From positions 17,513,001 through 17,574,665 of the forward strand of contig OX485807.1 of the NCBI GenBank assembly GCA_950295325.1: DNA of 61,665 nt, given 5' to 3'. The notes beneath the pieces were generated by a model. It did no database searches, was not told the origin of the DNA, and was given only the letters and a program-made list of their open reading frames with translations. The translations under genes and the position numbers were made by a program. Source of the DNA: Polytrichum commune. Lineage: Eukaryota > Streptophyta > Polytrichopsida > Polytrichales > Polytrichaceae. Shown in pieces: positions 24,453-35,779 of the stretch. Every line of letters starts with the position of its first letter. Position 1 is the first letter of the stretch.

Positions 24453-25026
24453 TTACGGACGCGCGTCCGTAACTCTGCACATATAAGATAGAAAAGAATT
24501 TGCTTACTTATATATGCATAGGTTATGGACGCGCGTCCGTAAACTTTCTAAAATATTTTATATGACATTGTGTATATAATATCTCTAGAAGTTACAGACG
24601 CGCGTCCGTAACCTCTACACATATATGATAGAAAGGGATTTGGTCTAATAGAAAGGGATGTAGTTTCTTAGAAAGGGATCTGCTTTCTCAGAAAAGCATT
24701 TGCTTACTTATATTTGCTTTCCCTAGTTTACGGACGCGCGTTCGTAAAATTTTTAATATATTAAGAGGTGAATTTTCTTTCTAGAAGTTACGGACGCGCG
24801 TCCGTAACCTCTTCACATATATTATATGATGGATTCTCACTTTGGTTTGCCTAGTTTACGGACGCGCGCCCGTAAACTTTGCAAATATTTTATGCTGGAG
24901 AAGATCATCCTACTTAAATCTCTGGAAGTTACGAACGCGCGTCCGTAACCTCTGCACACATTGTGTGAGTGTCTTGTTTCTCACTCGCACAAATGTCCCT
25001 AAAATTTACGGACGCGCGTCCGTAAA
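24453..25026. repeat. Array of eight palindromes upstream of the FCP1-like gene
   Basis: Copies of TTACGGACGCGCGTCCGTAA and near variants start at 24453, 24523, 24592, 24728, 24788, 24856, 24929 and 25006. Spacing is about 60-77 bp, with one double step. Flanks alternate: one type is GAAG/palindrome/CCTCT-CACA, the other TAGT/palindrome/ACTTT-AATATTTTAT. The basic unit is therefore a dimer of about 135-150 bp. In the double step (24612-24727) the missing site is replaced by GATAGAAAGGGAT-type short repeats. The array lies in a predicted 5' intron (acceptor at 24271, donor at 25094). Confidence 0.92.
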
Positions 25027-25094
25027 CTTTAAGGAATTTCTTATTATTCTAAATTTAAATATTTGGGGTGATTCCATATTTTGCGGAGGCTTAC

Positions 25095-25163
25095 CTTGTC
25101 TTCCAATATGGTTTTGATCAGCAAATGCGAATGCAATATGGCTTTGCACTGCAATACCAGACT
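25095..25163 (-). other. Candidate upstream exon of the FCP1-like gene
   Basis: The 69-nt segment is bounded on the minus strand by a GATTGCAG acceptor and a GACAAG/GTAAGC donor. It is open in the frame that would join phase 0 to the ATG exon at 24270. It may be 5' UTR or a coding extension. Confidence 0.45.
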
Positions 25164-25324
25164 CTGCAATCAAAAGTGCCAAAGGAATTAAGAAAGTATT
25201 GAAATTGGAATCTCACTTGCTCTCAGTGTTGTTGTAGCTCATATGTTTTCAAGCAAACCTTAAGCCCTAAACCACAACAACGCAATCATACAAAATGCAA
25301 TTGCAATGTTATAGAAATTCTTAC

Positions 25325-25382
25325 CTTTGTAGAATGTTTGCTCCTAAACCACACCTCTTCCTCGTGCTGCAGGTAGGACCAA
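25325..25382 (-). other. Candidate further upstream exon
   Basis: The 58-nt segment lies between a TTTGCAG acceptor and a CAAAG/GTAAGA donor on the minus strand. It is also open in the matching frame. It could be 5' UTR. Confidence 0.35.
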
Positions 25383-25717
25383 CTGCAAATTTACAATATA
25401 ATTCAGGTTACAAACCTCTAGTAATTCAATGTACACATGCATGATTCAATGAAACTGTTGTTGCATACTCTTTCAATGCTCTCTAAGGAAATCATCTATG
25501 GAAGAACAACATTTAGAAGTACTCCAATACAGTCTACAACAAGTTGCTCATAAATCAGATTGAAACATTTTGATATGTATGCAAAAAAAACAATGAACTA
25601 CAAATTGAAGCTACTCATTTTGAATTGTCAAAAACACATGCTTCAAGATGAAAGGGGGGGAAAACTACTCCAACCCTAAAACCTTGCAACAACTGAAAGT
25701 ACTCCTAGAGCATCCTA

Positions 25718-26330
25718 ATGGGCAGCAGCATGCAAGAAACTTACTCACGCTCTGAGGCGCCTCCGCAATTGACCAGCAAGAATGGGTTTTGCAACAAGAA
25801 TGAGAAGAGCAGCAAGAATGGGAGGAGCAATAATGGGAAGGAAGAGCATCAAGAGAAGGAAGAGAAGGAAGAGAAGAGCAGCAAGAGCATGAAGAGCAGT
25901 AAGAGAAGTAGGAGGTAAGAGAACTAAGTCTGTGAGGTAAGAGAACTAATAGAACTAAGTGTGTGAGGCAAGAGAACTAAGAGAACTAAGTGTGTGAGGT
26001 AAGAGAACTAAGAGAAGAGCAGCAAGAGCACGAAGAGCAATGTGTGGAAGAAGAGCAGCAAGAGCACGAAGAGCAATGTGTGGAAGAGAAGCAAGATAGT
26101 AGCAATGTGTGGAAGAGAAGCAAGATAGTAGCAATGTGTGAAGAGAAGCAAGATAGTAGCAAGAGAAGAGCAACAACAGCACGAAGAGCAACAACAACAC
26201 GAAGAGCAACAACAACACGAAGAGCAACAACAACACGAAGAGCAACAACAGCACGAAGAGCAACAAGAGCACGAAACAAAAACGCGAAGAGGAGGGCGAA
26301 GAGGAGCTGGCTAGTATGAAACCCTAAAAC
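25718..26330. repeat. Purine-rich low-complexity region with an 18-bp minisatellite
   Basis: AAGAG- and GTGTGAGG-type repeats run from 25780. A block of about six copies of an 18-bp unit (CAACAACAACACGAAGAG and variants) lies at about 26164-26278. Long ORFs here on both strands (Glu-rich or Leu/Val-rich) are artefacts of the repeat. It lies just upstream of the leftward gene, in the divergent intergenic region. Confidence 0.8.
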
Positions 26331-26339
26331 AAAAGAGGG

Positions 26340-27630
26340 CCTCCAGGTGTCCCGACCCCAAACGTCACATCAACCCCGCGCCCAAAGGCCACCTTAAACC
26401 CTTACGTGGCATAACCCTACTGGTACAACAAGTGGTATAGACTCTCATCTTTCTCAATAAACTAGTCTATTTGTGTGATTTATACTTAGTTCGTTGATGT
26501 TATTATCATATGTCATAATAACATCTTATGTTTATGCTAAGGCAAGTTAAAAGTCACACTAAATCCATCTCTAAATGGGTGCAATCACGGTAAAGTGGAC
26601 AACTCCTGATCCATGCCTAGTGTTAAGTGAAAGTGATTCAATTTTATGTACTAACTTTGAATTTTGTGAAGAAATAAACCATAGACATTTTTAAAACATC
26701 TTGATCTACAAAGCCAAGCAATTTATGATGACAAAAAGAATTCCAAGAAAAGTCTACCTATTTTAGAAGACGGTGCAAGTGGCGTGCAAGTAGGTGATAT
26801 TGAATAAGTGACTGTCTAAAATTTGTTTAAAATATGATAAAATTACATTAAATTGATGGTTTTTTACAAAGTTTTGTGGTGATGCCCTCAAGTAGATAAT
26901 GATTTCAAGGAATATAAAAAAAATTCTAACTCCAAATTGGTTAAGGTCATGAAATCTACATCCAAAACCAGACTCAACCATTTGTTTTTGAGCATCACTT
27001 TTGATGCTAAGTATTGAAGATCTCAACTTGATATTCTACATTTGTGTATTTAACACAACAATAGAGGTCATCATAAAAAAAAATCCAATTTAAATAACTC
27101 TTTGCTACTACTTTTAGGCCTTTGACCAAAAAAATTATGGTTTTAGTATAGCAAAGCACTATTTTGGTCCACTTTACCATGCTTGCACCCAAATATAAAA
27201 AGAGACATCTCATTTGTAGCTTTGGCAAATAGGACCAACATTATTCGTTTGAGTGGTATGTGGTTTGACTCCAAGAACGGATACCAAAAACACTTGCAAA
27301 CCAAAAAATATTGAATTTCAATGCTCAAAGTATGATAACCATGTAGGTTCAATAGTCAACATAATTGCAGGGACCTATATGACCATAAGCGTAAGCGGGC
27401 TTTAAATTACTAGTACACTAAATATTGTAAGTAGTATCGCTTAATAGTTAGTTGTTTGGAATGCTATAACTATTCATTGTATATTATGTCATTGTCAACA
27501 ATTAAAACCCTTCAATAATAATAAAAAGAAAGCATTTTGTAACTCCAAACAATGAGAGAAACTAAATACCATTTGTACTGTAGCATGTATGGAGGGGACT
27601 ATATATTTCTTGTTGATTAACTTCTGTATA
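26340..27630. other. Non-coding between the divergent genes
   Basis: AT-rich with overlapping short minus-strand ORFs (26763-27352) that lack recognisable domains. I see nothing supportable. It could be the decayed interior of the hAT relic that follows. Confidence 0.4.
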
Positions 27631-27634
27631 AGAT

Positions 27635-27880
27635 TTGTTTCTTCTCAAAGGTGGGATTCAAATGCAATTGGGACAATATACCAATTGGCCACAAATTCTC
27701 ATGAAACTTTGCCATGTCATACTTGTGACTCCCTCAATTATCGCAATAAGTTGTGAAAGGGGATTTTCAAACCTAAATTATGCTATCAAGAGCCACTTGC
27801 AAACTTCATTGAAGTTGGACACTTTGGATGCTTTGATGCGAGTATCATTATCCATGATATTTAAATTTAAGCATAGTTGA
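27635..27880 (+). pseudogene. hAT transposase C-terminal dimerisation fragment
   Basis: An 81-codon ORF contains SCERGFSNLNYAIKSHLQ followed by LKLDTLDALMRVSLS. This matches the hAT-family C-terminal dimerisation domain (typically S-ERGFS-MN-IKS--R--L---TLD-LMRIS). The catalytic core, BED finger and ends are missing or unrecognisable, so this is a relic. It sits between the two divergent genes of the large palindrome element, which suggests an insertion into it. Confidence 0.75.
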
Positions 27881-28334
27881 AACGCAATTAACAAAACCGA
27901 AACATCGAGATATGGGTTGAATTCATATGTTTATAATATCTTAAACAACATTACGGATTAATTCTGTATCTCCACACATACTAGGTGCTTGTTTTAAAAC
28001 AAAACGAATGGGTATGTGTTGAATTTGCATCCCTCTTGCACATTACACAACCTTCGGGATTCATCCAATCTTTCCACACCGAGGCCTGAGCTTGTATTAT
28101 CGCTTATAAGTAGTAGCAAACTTGTTTATACTGGAGTTTTTGTTTCAGTGGTAAGTTGTGTTAAGTACTCGATTATAGAATACCAATATATGATCTTGAA
28201 AACCTTTAATCAAAAGTAAAGGTTTAAAGCAAATGGTAAAATATGGCTTACAACATAAATCCATCTATGTGATGTAATGTTTGGACAATTTAACAACGAC
28301 ATCATATTAATAATGTAGGTGGATTTTTCCATTC

Positions 28335-28500
28335 ATAACATTATTGAAGTCCATAACATGATTGTTTTCTGGGATTCATAGTATCCCACAAAATATTCCT
28401 TCATATTCCCACATTCACTCTTAATATGGGAATATAAAGGAATATTTTATAAAATACTATCAATCCCACAAAACATTGTTATGGATTTGAATAATGCTAT
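28335..28500. mobile_element. Hairpin MITE
   Basis: The arms at about 28335-28410 and 28425-28500 are near-perfect reverse complements. Left contains CCATAACATGATTGTTTTCT, GGGATTCATAGTAT and ATATTCC. Right contains the inverses, ending AACATTGTTATGGA and AATAATGCT. The loop is about 15 bp. No coding capacity. Confidence 0.8.
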
Positions 28501-28773
28501 CTTAAGCTCACATCAAAGGATAACAAGTATCAGCCAAATCTTGTACTTGCCTCTAAGGGGTAGATTTTACCCAGCCAAAGAAAGATTTAAAAAAATGAAA
28601 GGTAAGGTTACCCATAAATTTGCTTCACTTTTGAAATGTTTATGATTTCATTTTACAAAATTTAAAGGTAGTCATATATTAGTTTTGAATTACTTCCACT
28701 TAAGCCTTGACATGTATTGGGAGTTATTCAGTTAACCATGCTTGCACTATGTCCTCGTGTTTGTTTAGGGTTG

Positions 28774-28808
28774 GGCGATTATAGGGTTTAGGGTTTAGGG
28801 TTTAGGGT
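28774..28808. repeat. Interstitial plant-type telomeric repeat
   Basis: About four consecutive TTTAGGG units (ATAGGGTTTAGGG...GGGTACC), the plant telomere motif. Too short for a chromosome end. Either an interstitial scar or a telo-box-like sequence. Confidence 0.8.
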
Positions 28809-29890
28809 ACCACGTATGAACTACTGAGAGTATCCCCCTTCTGTCACCTACTTAATATTGCTTGCCTTAATAATATTTGGATACCCCACCCTCCCCTTCT
28901 TTCCATTATGCTTTGTTGGGCTCATAATGGTACTTGGAACAACAATTGCTATTGTTTGAGTCATTATTGTAGATAATGTACATGGGGTACGAAAATTGGT
29001 TTTTTTCTCACGTATAGTACATGAAGAAGGCTAGTATTAGTTTTTTTGAAATAAATGTTGATGTATTGAAGGGGGCCCTAAGGTTAAGAGAGGTAATTGA
29101 CAATATTGATTTTAATGCAACCCATAGTATCTATGACAATAGATGTGCTACTTTCATGGCCTCTAGGCGCTCAAAATTTGTGTACGTATTAATACAATAA
29201 TATATAGGTGTGTAAAGGTGGGTAAATTAAACGGGTTGGATGGTAGGGTGGTGGCCAATGTAATTACGATATTAAATGCAAGATGAGAGGAGATAACATG
29301 ATATTGGAGTGAATATCATTACATCGTATGCAAAACAATAAAATAGAGGCTAGTTTAATTTTGAATGACATGTATTTTTATTCTCCATGTACTATTGTTG
29401 TTGTTGTGGTTAATGTTTTACACGATACTATAATTTTTTGTCTACTAATTCTACAATGAACTTTCAATATTAGGTACTTCAATATTAAAACCCCCCCTCA
29501 ACAATGTTCAATGTTCATATCTTATTAGCCAATTTTCTTTGTTGTCCACCATAAATATGTAGATGCCTTTTGCTTTGTCATTATGTGGACTCATGGTCTA
29601 TGCATGTTGTCTACTATGAATACACATTCCATTGTAAGGCCATGTGCCATGTAGAATATTACATTGAGACTGTACGGTCAATGGAGGTATAAGATCCTTA
29701 AATCCTAAACTTACATCACCCTATGTGTCATAGTATAATATTTTGACATTGATAAAACACAGTAGGAAGCGCGTATGTTAACCTCTTCAAATGCATAGTC
29801 GTCAGGCCTGGGTATACGTGTCCGTGGCACATGGACATCTTGGTTCCCTAAACCTCTGTGTGTCTTGGACACCACTGACTTTTGACATTG
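28809..29890. other. Upstream region of the transposase gene
   Basis: AT-rich and without a supportable ORF. It may hold the promoter or 5' exons of the rightward gene. No clear TATA element could be assigned. Confidence 0.4.
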
Positions 29891-29896
29891 GGATGT

Positions 29897-30125
29897 TTGC
29901 GGACGCGCGTCCGTATACCTATTTTGTATAGTTTGCGAAACCATTTGCGCATGTTACTGACCTCTTTGAGCACGAAGAGTTTTACGGGTGCGCGTCCATA
30001 AACATGTCATGTTTTTGTTGTCTGGACCTGTCCGCTGACTATGAACAAATAAAGGAATTTGTATACGCGTGTGCTTGCACTAATAATGTTGTTACATGGA
30101 GGTATACGAACGCGCGTTCGTATAC
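29897..30125. repeat. Three palindromes upstream of the transposase gene
   Basis: Copies at 29897-29916 (TTGCGGACGCGCGTCCGTAT), 29982-30001 (TTACGGGTGCGCGTCCATAA) and 30102-30125. The last is a perfect 24-bp palindrome (arms GTATACGAACGC and GCGTTCGTATAC) in which both arms have changed together. They lie about 140-370 bp before the ATG at 30266. Confidence 0.9.
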
Positions 30126-30265
30126 CAATGTGTCTTTGTTTCCAGGCCATGAAATCCACTATTGTTCACATTGTGTTTCATTGACAATAAGCATTATGAC
30201 TATCCATGACATTTATTGAATGGGATATTTTGACATACTCTTCATTTGGATCACTTGTAGTGGCC

Positions 30266-33200
30266 ATGGATTCCAACGTCGGTGATAGTGCATTTGAGTT
30301 CTCTTCGGAATCGTCAAGCTATGGTAGCGAATTTGAAGGTGTCATGGAACGGGAAACTACAATTGATGTCGCAAATGCAGAGGATGATTTCATACCACCA
30401 TGTGAGGGTTATTCACGGGAACAGTGGATTGATCTTGATGTTGTCCTAGTCAATGGATGTGGCGTCCCCGTGGCCGATGGTGTTTGTCGGAACTCGAATC
30501 CTACGGATTGTATTGATGCAAATCCCCTTGGGGAGGAAGATGTTGGGGTGTGCATTTTGAACTCCTTGAATCCTTTGGAAGTACCTCCTGGTTGGAGATT
30601 CTCTCTTCGTCGATGGCCGTTGCGAAGTGTTCTTCACGATGGTGTGAATTTGTGGAATCATGCCCGTCGTTTTGAGGAAATACAAAAGGATTTGTTCGCC
30701 ACAATGCGTCCTAGACAAGGTCGGCGTAAATATGATTCCGTTCGCGTGCCCCGTGAACCCACGCAACGTCGTCGAGATCTAACATTGGGAGACACATCTA
30801 TTAGGTCCGTAGCAACAAAGGATTGTTGTGCAAAGAGGTGTTGCCAACTATTTCCCCGTGACAAAATCAAATCTTTGAGACAAGAGATGTGGCTTGCGGA
30901 CTTTCGTATGCGATCTGCAAAGAAACTTGAAGTCCATCGCAACATGCACTTTGATGCCGAAGGTCGTAAGGTTGTGACCTTGGAAAATATAGAGGTATGT
31001 TGCACGGCATGGTACATTATACATGCTATTTCAAAGGCAGATTTTTATAGGTTCCGGAACTATTCGCTGCAAGGACGGCGTTCTCGGTTCCATGACAACT
31101 CTGGTACAAAGAAGCCCAGGGAGGCAACACTCCAAGCGGCTGCAACACTATCAACCATCATTATGCCATTAGCGGATGCGATGCCACACAAGACACGGAC
31201 TCTGCCGTCGGGGGAAAAGGTTGTCCAGATGGTTTTGCCTACAGGGACAAAATGGAAGAACATACTTATGGATGTTAATGAGGTTGGCGAAAAGGCTGGA
31301 TGTGGGCCGATTTCGTTGTCAAAATTGAGTGTGATCAAGAATCAACAATTTGCAGAGTACATTACGAAGAGGCCTGGGGATAAGTTTGCTAGGTGTTCTG
31401 CTTGTGAGAAATATAAGGGCCTTCGAGATGCACATCCAATAGGGACTGAGTCGCACAATAGACATCAACGAAAATACATTGAGCATGTCAACAACCAGGA
31501 GGCACACCGTCAAGACTACTACAAGAATCGCGCATTATCGATAATGAGGCCGAATGAGGTTTTGACAATCATTCATGACAAAATGGACCATGCGAAGACT
31601 GCGTGCCCTTGTTATGCACGGAAAATAAAGGCTACAGATGGATATTTCAAGCTCCCAATATCTGTCACAGGTTCATTGGTTTTCACATTTTTTTTGCGCA
31701 CCCACATACTCATTATGAAGAGTTACGGATGTACGTCCGTAAATGTTTGTTCATTTTCTTGGCCTGCTTGCGAAAAATTTGAATTTCCTTATCATATATG
31801 ATATTGGAATGTACTTCTCATTTGTATGTCTTAATTCAGGTATGATTGTACATGGCCATGTGGACGTCAAGTATGCACATTATGGCTTGGATTTCTATCC
31901 AGGCGACGCCAATCATACCGTAGGGTCTTTTGCAAAACTTCTACGAGATCTTGAGAGTCCGCCAACATCATCCTCCCGCGCTCTTTTTGTTGGATGTGGA
32001 ACAACACCGATTTATGAGGTTGTGCTAGAGGGGAAAGAAGTTTGTCTATCGTCACTGCAAGAACCGCCTAAACAAACCGTTCTTGCTAAACCTTTGCCTC
32101 CAACTCTACATGTGCAACTGGACAATTGTGCCAAAGACAACAAATGTCGATACGTGTTTTGTTTTTGGTCATTGCTCGTAGCCAAGGGCATTTTCAAAGA
32201 AGTGTTTGTGTCTTTTTTTATGGTTGGCCACACGCATGATGACATTGACGCTTCATTTGGACGTTGGAGTATGAAGTTGCACGAGGAGGATTTTCCGACG
32301 ATTCCTCTTCTCATGAAATCATACATGGATTTGGATAATGTGCCAGTCATCCCGCATTTGATTGAAGAAGTGCCCGATTTCAAAGCGTTTATCGAACCAT
32401 TCATTCTTAAGGGAGGTGACCGCTTAGTGGGCCATACCAAGGCTCAACAATTCCGATTCTATATGCGTGATGATGGTTTGCCGGCCATGCAATTCAAAGT
32501 TTTGTGCACTTCCCCGGATTGGGGTCCAGAAGAAGGGATACTCGTCTGGCGCCAAAACGAAGAGGGCAAATGTATGCTACCTGATGGGGAGCCGAAGCCT
32601 TGCAAACCCAACCCCATGAGGAATGGACCAGAAATCATCAAAGGTATATCCGGATTCATCCAATATTGGAAAGAATTGTGCGAGGAAGACATCACAAGGC
32701 GTGTTCGGGATACCCACGAACCATTGATTACGTACTGGGATCGCATTCGCTCAGCATTGCTAGCACCCGATGTCGAAACACATTCATGTTTGACACAAGG
32801 TTTTTGGCCACAAAGCCGAGTGACAATCGTGGAATCTGAGGCCATGTTCTTCGACAATGGGGACATCCGTGAAGAGTTCGCAGTGGACGACCATTATGTT
32901 GGCCCAGCTCGTAATCGTCCGGCTCCATCATTTCGTGTGGCTGTTGATTGCTACGAAGGGTACATGATCCTCGTACGTCCTGGAGATGAGGAGCACCCTA
33001 AACCGATTTGGTTGGTAAAAGCATTGTCATCACCAAATTTTGTTCCAACTAGCCCAAATTTTCATCAAATTGAGGTGGAATATTGCCGTCCCAGCACCAA
33101 AGATCAAAATGTGCTCCGCACATATTTAGGGTGGGACACCAAAAAAGGTTTCAAATGGACAATGGACTCAGCATACGAACCAATATGGATAAACACAGAT

Positions 33201-33386
33201 ACCATACTTTGTGCTTGGAAACCACGCAAAGGTTCCAAATCAGAGACAATGACCATTCCCCAAAAACATATAGATTTTGCCAAAGACAATTTGGCACGTA
33301 TTGCTGCTGCAGAAAACGATGTCGAGAATGGAAATGAAGCTGAAGATGAAGCTGAAGATGAAGCTGAAGATGAAGAGGGAGAATGA
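30266..33386 (+). CDS. DUF7869-like putative DDE transposase
   Basis: Two exons, 30266-31670 and 31840-33386, joined in phase 1 (CACAG/GTTCAT donor, TTAATTCAG acceptor), give 983 residues. The start was chosen at GCCATGG (30266) rather than the upstream in-frame ATG (30206). The N-terminal third has Cys clusters (DCCAKRCC, and later CSACEKYKG) that could bind zinc. RNase H-fold motifs follow: HDKMDHAKT about residue 440, VQLDNC about 562, and FMVGHTHDDIDASFGRW about 598. The last is the hallmark of the family I know as DUF7869, so these Asp residues are the likely metal-binding triad. The tail is a Glu/Asp/Ala repeat. The single intron carries the palindrome at 31723-31742. The gene is fully open, so it is probably recent and possibly active. 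It is divergent from the FCP1-like gene and probably mobilises the whole element (inference). Confidence 0.8.
31723..31742. repeat. Palindrome copy in the transposase intron
   Basis: TTACGGATGTACGTCCGTAA lies inside the intron 31671-31839. It has two central differences from the common core and is almost symmetrical. Confidence 0.88.
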
Positions 33387-33527
33387 TATTGACGTAGGGT
33401 TGGACCACAACTATTTGAAATGTGTCTTGGTTTTTCATGAAATATATGACATTGGGGTCGAATACTATATTAGACACATTTTATAGCAATTTTATAGATT
33501 ACAATTATATATCATGATTGTATTGAT

Positions 33528-33605
33528 TTACGGATGTGGAATCCAACTTCACATGCGCTATCAAATGTTTTTTATATGTTTGTGTTTACGGATGTGGAGT
33601 CCAAA
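33528..33605. repeat. Two decayed palindrome copies after the transposase gene
   Basis: TTACGGATGTGGAATCCAAC (33528-33547) and TTACGGATGTGGAGTCCAAA (33586-33605) keep the left arm and part of the right arm. They mark the rightmost sites I can find. Confidence 0.55.
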
Positions 33606-33759
33606 CTATATAATTATATTGCAGATGCTAATTTGCATTTTTTTATACACACTGTCAAATTATTTTAATATTGTTGCGTTTGGGATGTGCCGTTCAATTC
33701 ACCCACAATTGGCTAAGATGTTATGTTTGGGATACGCATCCAAGAGTCCCTAGATATAA

Positions 33760-35430
33760 AATCAGATGGCTATTTATAGATTCGTTAATTTTGTTCAATA
33801 CAAAATAAAAAATACAAAATAATTGTGAATTTGTGACATTGGAATATTGTGTTGGCGTAGTTTTGATTATACCCCAAATAATTACTATATTTAGAAACAT
33901 ATATATTCATCACATATGGATCTTTCGAACATTATGTTGCCATTGTTCCCCATGTTCCCTACGTTCACAATATTCGCATCCGAAACTACGGGTCCAATTT
34001 ATTTTGAGACTTTCCAAAGTCTCCAATTAACGAATATAGTGTTAGTAATGACAAGGGGAGACGTGTTCATAACTGGATGTAGTGGTCAGGCTATGGTAAC
34101 TAGGTCGTTTATTACATGTGTGTCTCCTCTTATTTATAATCGTGAATATACATGTCAACAAATTGCTCATCATGACCGCTATGCGTAAAGTATTGAGGTA
34201 TGTGGGTGTTATTTGGTTGTTTTTTTAATCATATACCTATATATGAATGGTGTGCGATTAGGTGTGGATCTAAAAACAACATCATAAAGACAGTTGCATA
34301 GAAGAGATTGGACTACATCTTCACGTTTTATTAAAAATTGTACACTCAAGAGTCACCACAAACGTGTACTTCCAATAACCATGATAAATCAAGGGAGGCT
34401 TGATTTCCAATCCGACTTTTATAGATGCTTTCATCATGGATTTGCTAATTGAACACAAATTTCAAGACGTAAATCGGATCAATAGAAGATTGACAACAAG
34501 AACATCTAACCCGTTAACACCTGCATACCTTAGATTCAATTTGAAGATCTAGATACAGAGTCTAACACCAACCTTTCTATTCTAGGATCTCGAGTCTATA
34601 ATATAGAATGTTCTTCGTTCAAACCTCCATACTGACACTAAAGATACACCAAAAACTTACCACACATGAAAAGTTTTGTATGCAAAACAACCAACTCCAC
34701 AACATCAATTAATGGCCACTACTTGCTCAAAATCTAAACTAGCTAGTGTTGACAATTCATTGTTCATTGAAACCTATTCATAAGAACAATCACTACATTC
34801 AAACACTGAGCACTATCGGGGTTACTGTTCACATCACAATAAATACACCGCTTCCTCATTTTCAAAATCATGTTGAGCTTTTAAAACATTGAAATATTAA
34901 TTAAATAATTCAAGCATATGGAAGGCCAAGTGCTGGCCCCATTGAACCCAATGCCCCAACTGAAGAATGTTATGTCCCGACCAAAACTACCATTGAAGTA
35001 AAGTGCAACTCTAAGGTAATCAGACATTGAATTGTGAGCATCTTGTGTGCGTGTTGTGTGTGTTATAGGTGCCAGCAGTGACCGTTCGGAGCCGATTAAT
35101 AATGTGAGCTAGAATGATTCTTACTATCTCTTACAGATGCGAACACGCCATCTCATACTCCTTTTCCCCTGATTACACTAGCCATAATTTTCCGTTAGAT
35201 TAATTACCAAGGAAACTTTCTGACTAATTTACTCCCTGGAATCATACCATTGCTGATTGCCACAACATTAGCAAGATCAACAATATGCACATTATGGCTG
35301 TAGAATTGCAAGGCCACGACGGCTCCCGCATTAATGAAGTCGCCGCCTGCCATGCAGTGAACGGGGAGATTTTTGGGCATTCTAATCGGTTGAGATCCGG
35401 TTACATGCTGACAACATCCTTCGGTTTTCC
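33760..35430. other. No gene seen
   Basis: AT-rich, short ORFs only. I looked for an inverted terminal repeat matching the region near 17.5-17.8 kb and did not find one by eye. Confidence 0.4.
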
Positions 35431-35434
35431 TTCA

Positions 35435-35575
35435 TTAAATTGGGGTATATTCTTTATAAATTCCTCTAAAACGATCGGTAATTTTCCTGCAGTCTGGAAC
35501 TTCAACCAGTTTTTTCTCAAACTCCACCGCTTCATCTGTAACTAACTGCCGGTTCTCCCCGATCATAGCTGCCAT
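35435..35575 (-). CDS. Short ORF or exon fragment, unknown
   Basis: A 46-codon ORF starts MAAMIGENRQLVTDEAVEF and has a protein-like composition (EKKLVEVPDC...DRFRGIYKEY). A decayed copy of the same stretch lies at about 37925-38040 on the same strand with several stops, so this segment has been duplicated. It may be a captured exon fragment. I do not recognise the family. A splice donor-like site is not obvious. Confidence 0.35.
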   Translation of the reverse strand: MAAMIGENRQLVTDEAVEFEKKLVEVPDCRKITDRFRGIYKEYTPI

Positions 35576-35779
35576 GAGGCTCTCGGCTCTTGGCTCTCGG
35601 CTCCGAATTAGAAACCATCGAGCCAGCAAAGGATCCGTCGAGGAGGAAGACCACCACCTGCCACTGAGTACCTGACTCCTTGGTCTGGGTGCATGCCTAG
35701 CAATTAAAACAACAGGTTTCCATGAATTAATCCAGATCCGCGACCAACTAAACAATCTGTAGTCCGGCCTCATGACTCA

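Noticed and set aside
24330-25026. CRISPR-like array
   Set aside because: Repeats are palindromes with related, alternating flanks rather than unique spacers, in a eukaryotic intron-containing context.
25990-26319. Glu-rich or Leu/Val-rich ORFs on both strands
   Set aside because: They arise from an 18-bp minisatellite whose period is a multiple of three.
28774-28808. A chromosome end or telomere
   Set aside because: Only about four repeat units, with ordinary sequence on both sides.
17000-34200. Terminal inverted repeats of the palindrome element
   Set aside because: I compared both outer flanks by eye and found no convincing long inverted match, so no boundaries are claimed.
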